Shown in pieces: positions 60,838-64,000 of a stretch of DNA of 64,000 nt (its first letter is position 1; every line of letters begins with the position of its first letter). Source of the DNA: Pedobacter paludis (lineage in GTDB: Bacteria > Bacteroidota > Bacteroidia > Sphingobacteriales > Sphingobacteriaceae); assembly GCF_003173575.1 (NCBI RefSeq), contig NZ_QGNY01000002.1, forward strand, positions 620,001-684,000, written 5' to 3'. Below the pieces are notes generated by a model, which was not told where the DNA came from, searched no databases, and saw nothing but the letters and a program-made list of their open reading frames with translations. A program made the translations under genes and the position numbers.

Positions 60838-61692
60838 TTATAGTCTTGCTTTTCTGGCCGTAATTGCAGATCCTGCTGAAGCGATAACCACAAATGCAAC
60901 AGCCAAGCTCTCTTTAAAAGATAGATGTTCTTGAAGGAATACAAATGCAGCCAATGATGCAACTGCAGGTTCTAGGCTCATCAAAATGCTAAATGTTCTT
61001 GCAGGGAGTTGTTTTAAAGCTTTAATTTCTAAAGTAAATGGAATGGCACTTGAAAGTAATGCAAGTGCTGTTCCTAAGCCCAATAATTTAGGGGTTAAAA
61101 GGTTCAATCTACCATTAAAAATACCAAATGGCAATATGAGTAATGTTGCAAAGAGCATTCCTACGGCAACGGCGTCTCCACCTTTCATAATTTTTGAGAT
61201 TCTGCCACCGAGAATAATATAAGCTGCCCAAAAAGCACCCGCAAGCAGGGCAAGCAAAGCCCCAACCAGATCTAATCCATTGTTACTGGTCCACGGTGCA
61301 ATTAAAGCAATACCAATCGCCGCCATCAGCACCCAAAGAAAATCTATCGCTTTTTTTGAAGAAAAAATAGCAAGAATTAAAGGTCCAACAAATTCTAATG
61401 TAACGCCTAAGCCAATGGGTATTCTCTCTATGGCTAAGTAAAATACCATGTTCATGGCACCAAGAGAAAGACCATAAAGTATCACATATTTCCACTGCTT
61501 GCCATTAAGTTTAAGCAAATTGGGTCTAAATGCAATAAACAAAATCAATGCAGATAAACCGATTCTTAATGATGCTGTTGCAGCGGCACCCAATTCAGGA
61601 AAAAGCCCTTTAGCAATTGCCGCACCGCACTGCACACTTATAATGGATAATAAAACGGCTGGAATTGGAGGGATATTTATTTTGCTTTTCAT
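60838..61692 (-). CDS. EamA/DMT-family exporter, RhtA-like
   Basis: This 284-residue inner-membrane protein has about ten hydrophobic helices in two EamA repeats. It follows E. coli RhtA (threonine/homoserine exporter) well: SVQCGAAIAKGLFPELGAAATASLRIGLSALILF, YGLSLGAMNMVFYLAIERIPIGLGVTLEFVGPL, AGAFWAAYIILGGRIS, and LPARTFSILMSLEPAVASLAAF followed by LQEHLS. Amino-acid export is the likely role, but DMT exporters vary in substrate. It is convergent with the ygiN-like gene and has no evident link to it. Confidence 0.9.
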   Translation of the reverse strand: MKSKINIPPIPAVLLSIISVQCGAAIAKGLFPELGAAATASLRIGLSALILFIAFRPNLLKLNGKQWKYVILYGLSLGAMNMVFYLAIERIPIGLGVTLEFVGPLILAIFSSKKAIDFLWVLMAAIGIALIAPWTSNNGLDLVGALLALLAGAFWAAYIILGGRISKIMKGGDAVAVGMLFATLLILPFGIFNGRLNLLTPKLLGLGTALALLSSAIPFTLEIKALKQLPARTFSILMSLEPAVASLAAFVFLQEHLSFKESLAVAFVVIASAGSAITARKARL

Positions 61693-61799
61693 GGAATGAA
61701 TTCGGGGAATGAGCCCGCGAAGTTACAAAAATCAATTTCATCAATGGCCGATTTTATAGAAACGATCCCAAGCCGATGCCGTTATAAATATGAGGGCAT

Positions 61800-61829
61800 A
61801 AAAAAGGGGTTTGATATTTCAAACCCCTT
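61800..61829 (-). terminator. Terminator of the 115-residue hypothetical gene
   Basis: Perfect 11-bp arms 61804-61814 (aaggggtttga) and 61819-61829 with a four-base loop. On the minus strand it is followed by a T run (61805-61800) and lies 10 bases after the stop of the gene at 61840. Confidence 0.9.
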
Positions 61830-61839
61830 ATCTATTTTG

Positions 61840-62187
61840 TTAAGCAAATAATTCTTGCTCATCTCGATCGGCGGTTGGGATCTTCTTTAAAAAATCATCG
61901 AAAGCTGGGCCCTCGTTATCCGAATAAATACCGTAAGCATCTAATATGTATCCTATATTTTTGTCCTGATCTTCTACCAAATATAAAACAGAATTATCTG
62001 CTGGGTCAGAATCTCCCTCAAATCGGTAAGTTTTTACTATAGTCAAATCCTCTGGTTTGTAAATCTTTTCCAAAGTTTTGCTTTGCATTTTACCGTGATC
62101 AGAAATTTTTAATTCGTTATCTTTTCCTTTCAGCCTCAATTTCTCCAAAATTTGGCTCAAAGTGTTCATTGCAATTGGCTGTTCCAT
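61840..62187 (-). CDS. Small conserved hypothetical protein
   Basis: This protein of about 115 residues starts at the ATG at 62187 (MEQPIAMNTL) or at 62169. It is cytosolic and acidic, with no signal peptide. Blocks include KIYKPEDLTIVKTYRFEGDSDPADN followed by a strand SVLYLVEDQDKNIGYILDAYGIYSD. I recall similar short proteins in Bacteroidota that databases often label phosphoribosylpyrophosphate synthetase, but none of that enzyme's motifs or its length is present here, so the label would be misleading. It has its own terminator. Function unknown. Confidence 0.7.
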   Translation of the reverse strand: MEQPIAMNTLSQILEKLRLKGKDNELKISDHGKMQSKTLEKIYKPEDLTIVKTYRFEGDSDPADNSVLYLVEDQDKNIGYILDAYGIYSDNEGPAFDDFLKKIPTADRDEQELFA

Positions 62188-62307
62188 AGTTATAATGATT
62201 TTATAAAGATTAAACACCTGGTATCTGAAATGGTTTTATAATCTAAAATTAAAAGGCAAACTAAATGACTACCAATGTGTTTGATAATTAAACTAAAAAT
62301 TAATCCG

Positions 62308-62844
62308 ATGAAAAAATATTTTTTAGGTCTAGCCATTGCAACCATTGCACTAGCATCATCATGTTCAACATCAAAGTCCGATAAAGAGATTGCATCTGCA
62401 ACATTAACAGAAACCGCCGATAATACCAAGACCATCGGTACAGCTAAGTTTTATCAGGAAGGCGATGGTAAAATTAAAATGGAACTTGTTATGGATTTTG
62501 CCGCCAGGGCAGATAGTAATGTTGCAGTTCATTTTCATGAGCATGGAGATTGTGGCGATATGGGCATGAACACACACGGACATTGGAACCCTACGAAAGA
62601 AAATCATGGAAAATGGGGTTCAGCAGCTTATCACAGTGGCGATATCGGTAATATAAAATTGGATAGTAAAGGCCACGGTAGTGTAACTGTAACTACAGAT
62701 AGGTGGAGTATTGCCGATGGCGACTTAAAAAACATTATTGGTAGAGGGATAATTGTTCATGGTGGTACCGATGATTATACAACCCAACCAACTGGTAATT
62801 CTGGCCCAAGGGTAGGTTGTGGTGTTATTGAAGCGGTAAAATAA
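62308..62844 (+). CDS. sodC: Cu/Zn superoxide dismutase, lipoprotein
   Basis: This 178-residue enzyme has a lipobox at Cys19 (LASSC-STSKS), so it is membrane-anchored in the periplasm or outer membrane. Copper/zinc ligands are visible in VHFHEHGDC, THGHWNP, NHGKWGSAAYHSGDIGN and GRGIIVHGGTDDY. The disulfide cysteines are the one in HGDC and the one in PRVGCGVIE. It converts superoxide to hydrogen peroxide and oxygen. The start at 62308 gives the proper lipoprotein signal; in-frame codons upstream would spoil it. A strong terminator follows. Confidence 0.95.
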   Translation: MKKYFLGLAIATIALASSCSTSKSDKEIASATLTETADNTKTIGTAKFYQEGDGKIKMELVMDFAARADSNVAVHFHEHGDCGDMGMNTHGHWNPTKENHGKWGSAAYHSGDIGNIKLDSKGHGSVTVTTDRWSIADGDLKNIIGRGIIVHGGTDDYTTQPTGNSGPRVGCGVIEAVK

Positions 62845-62865
62845 AATTTAACTTACTTAAAACGC

Positions 62866-62895
62866 AAAGCGATTAAATTTTTAATCGCTTTTTTT
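62866..62895 (+). terminator. Terminator of sodC
   Basis: Perfect 11-bp arms 62866-62876 (aaagcgattaa) and 62881-62891 with a four-base loop and a T run to 62895. Confidence 0.9.
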
Positions 62896-62942
62896 ATGCA
62901 ATTGGTTTCTAGTTGTCATCATAATAAAAAAAACCTAAAAAT

Positions 62943-63470
62943 ATGGCAACTCTAAACGAATCTCAAAGCGGCAAGGCCGTTAAAGGAAAAACCAAAAAAT
63001 CTGCACCTAGGGTAGATCTTACAGCAATGGTCGATTTAATGTTTCTACTAACTACGTTCTTTATGCTCACCACAACACTCGGAGATTTAAATGTTGTGGA
63101 TGTTGCAAAACCTGAAGAATCTTTGGTTCAAGGTCCTTATCCAGCATCTAGAACAATGACTATTTTATTGGGTAAGAATAATGAAGTTGCATATTATATG
63201 GGCGAACCAGATAAGGCTGAAATTAAAACTTCATCATTAAAAAATATTGAAAGCAATATCCTCTCTTCAAAACAATTGGTGGCTAAAACGCATAACAACA
63301 ATCCATCAAAACACATGATCGTAATTATTAAGCCAACTAAAACATCCACCTATAAAGATTTTGTTGATGTGCTGGATGAAATGAAAATAACCAACATCAA
63401 AGCTTATGCAATAGATGATGACCACATAACTGATAAAGAAAAAGACTTTATGAAGTTGAAGGGTATATAG
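62943..63470 (+). CDS. exbD: ExbD/TolR-family biopolymer transport protein
   Basis: This 175-residue protein has a short cytosolic N-terminus, one membrane helix (about 26-46, LTAMVDLMFLLTTFFMLTTT) and a periplasmic domain. Asp31 in the helix is the proton-carrying residue of ExbD/TolR proteins. These form a proton-driven motor with ExbB and TonB, energising transporters such as the SusC proteins in this window. No exbB, tonB or second exbD is adjacent, and terminators lie on both sides, so it is an orphan copy. Family certain; the particular complex is not. Confidence 0.88.
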   Translation: MATLNESQSGKAVKGKTKKSAPRVDLTAMVDLMFLLTTFFMLTTTLGDLNVVDVAKPEESLVQGPYPASRTMTILLGKNNEVAYYMGEPDKAEIKTSSLKNIESNILSSKQLVAKTHNNNPSKHMIVIIKPTKTSTYKDFVDVLDEMKITNIKAYAIDDDHITDKEKDFMKLKGI

Positions 63471-63537
63471 CTAACCTAATGTTTGACCATTCTGCTAAGC
63501 CAATCGAAGGTTTCTTGGGTTGTAATTATTCTAAAGC

Positions 63538-63567
63538 AAAAAGTCCCGATTTTCATCGGGACTTTTT
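63538..63567. terminator. Bidirectional terminator between exbD and metK
   Basis: Perfect 13-bp arms 63538-63550 (aaaaagtcccgat) and 63555-63567 around a TTTC loop, with A/T runs on both ends. It serves the convergent exbD and metK genes. Confidence 0.92.
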
Positions 63568-63586
63568 AAATATGATCATTCGAGAA

Positions 63587-64000
63587 TTAAATTCCGAAAG
63601 CGGCCTTAACCTGATCCGTATAATCCAGTTTTTCCCAGGTAAACAAATCAACCGTAACACTTTTTTCCTCACCGTTCGGTGTTCTAAAAGTCTTGGTAAC
63701 GGTTTCAGGGGTTCTGCCCATGTGCCCGTATGCCGCGGTTTCGCTATAGATCGGGTTTCTAAGCTTTAAGCGCTGTTCAATGAAATAAGGGCGCATATCA
63801 AAAATAGACTCTACCTTTTTGCTGATCTCGCCGTCTGTTAAGCCTACTTTGGCAGTGCCATAAGTAACCACGTTTATCGATGTTGGCTTTGCAACACCGA
63901 TGGCATAAGAAACCTGAACCAGAACCTCATCCGCAAGGCCTGCAGCAACAAGATTTTTCGCGATATGACGTGTAGCATAGGCCGCACTTCTATCTACCTT
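63587..64000 (-). CDS. metK: S-adenosylmethionine synthetase, C-terminal fragment (5' end outside window)
   Basis: The frame is open to the right edge and gives 137 C-terminal residues. [21 protein letters not shown] followed by [17 protein letters not shown] is the MetK C-terminal core, where the Asp and Lys residues near KVDRSAAY contact ATP and phosphate. It ends in [18 protein letters not shown]. The enzyme makes S-adenosylmethionine from ATP and methionine. The visible part is intact and of normal length. Any start before the window edge cannot be judged. Confidence 0.97.
   Translation of the reverse strand, partial: KVDRSAAYATRHIAKNLVAAGLADEVLVQVSYAIGVAKPTSINVVTYGTAKVGLTDGEISKKVESIFDMRPYFIEQRLKLRNPIYSETAAYGHMGRTPETVTKTFRTPNGEEKSVTVDLFTWEKLDYTDQVKAAFGI

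Overview
The window is AT-rich chromosomal DNA from a Bacteroidota member, most likely a Sphingobacteriaceae/Pedobacter-type bacterium. The evidence is four SusC/SusD pairs, an ECF sigma/FecR pair next to a SusC with an STN domain, exact TAnnTTTG promoter elements, a long-form NagB fused to an LmbE-type domain, and a type IX secretion (T9SS) adhesin with a PorP/SprF partner. No phage, plasmid, CRISPR or intact insertion sequence was recognised.

Layout. 1-282: C-terminus of a GH43-type beta-xylosidase. 533-8304: divergent amino-sugar genes (NagB-LmbE fusion; anmK), then SusC/SusD pair 1. 8345-19980: a DeoR-family repressor gene and two SusC/SusD operons, whose promoters share the same arrangement of 10-bp-phased TGCG direct repeats. 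20099-23399: a small secreted protein, an outer-membrane barrel protein, a small unknown protein and an S41 C-terminal protease. 23507-41847: a large polysaccharide-utilisation locus (PUL): ECF sigma, FecR, STN-SusC (broken by a frameshift), SusD, a GH18 endoglycosidase between two related DUF1735/discoidin-like lipoproteins, two GH29 alpha-fucosidases, a GH89 alpha-N-acetylglucosaminidase and a GH2 enzyme resembling plant mannosylglycoprotein endo-beta-mannosidase. The gene set points to glycoprotein N-glycans as substrate. 42089-48910: ferredoxin and its reductase, a prolyl oligopeptidase, lpxH, a tandemly duplicated noncoding segment, prfA and tRNA-Asp. 49780-58383: a 2553-residue T9SS adhesin followed by a PorP/SprF protein. 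58950-64000: a LysR regulator divergent from mdaB-ygiN-like quinone genes, an rhtA-like exporter, a small hypothetical gene, sodC, an orphan exbD and the C-terminus of metK.

How the genes work together. In the N-glycan PUL, the surface endoglycosidase would release glycans that are captured by the DUF1735/discoidin and SusD proteins and imported by SusC; the periplasmic exo- and endo-glycosidases would then trim them. The ECF/FecR pair would sense import through the STN domain of SusC. NagB and AnmK could route released amino sugars into metabolism. The DeoR repressor probably controls the two operons beside it.

Most notable observations: (1) the phased TGCG operators, placed almost identically at two promoters; (2) an abrupt rise in G+C inside the seven exact 231-bp repeats of the adhesin gene, which continues through the sprF-like gene and ends at its stop codon; (3) the N-glycan PUL with a plant-like endo-beta-mannosidase but a frameshifted SusC; (4) a tandem duplication of about 280 bp just upstream of prfA.
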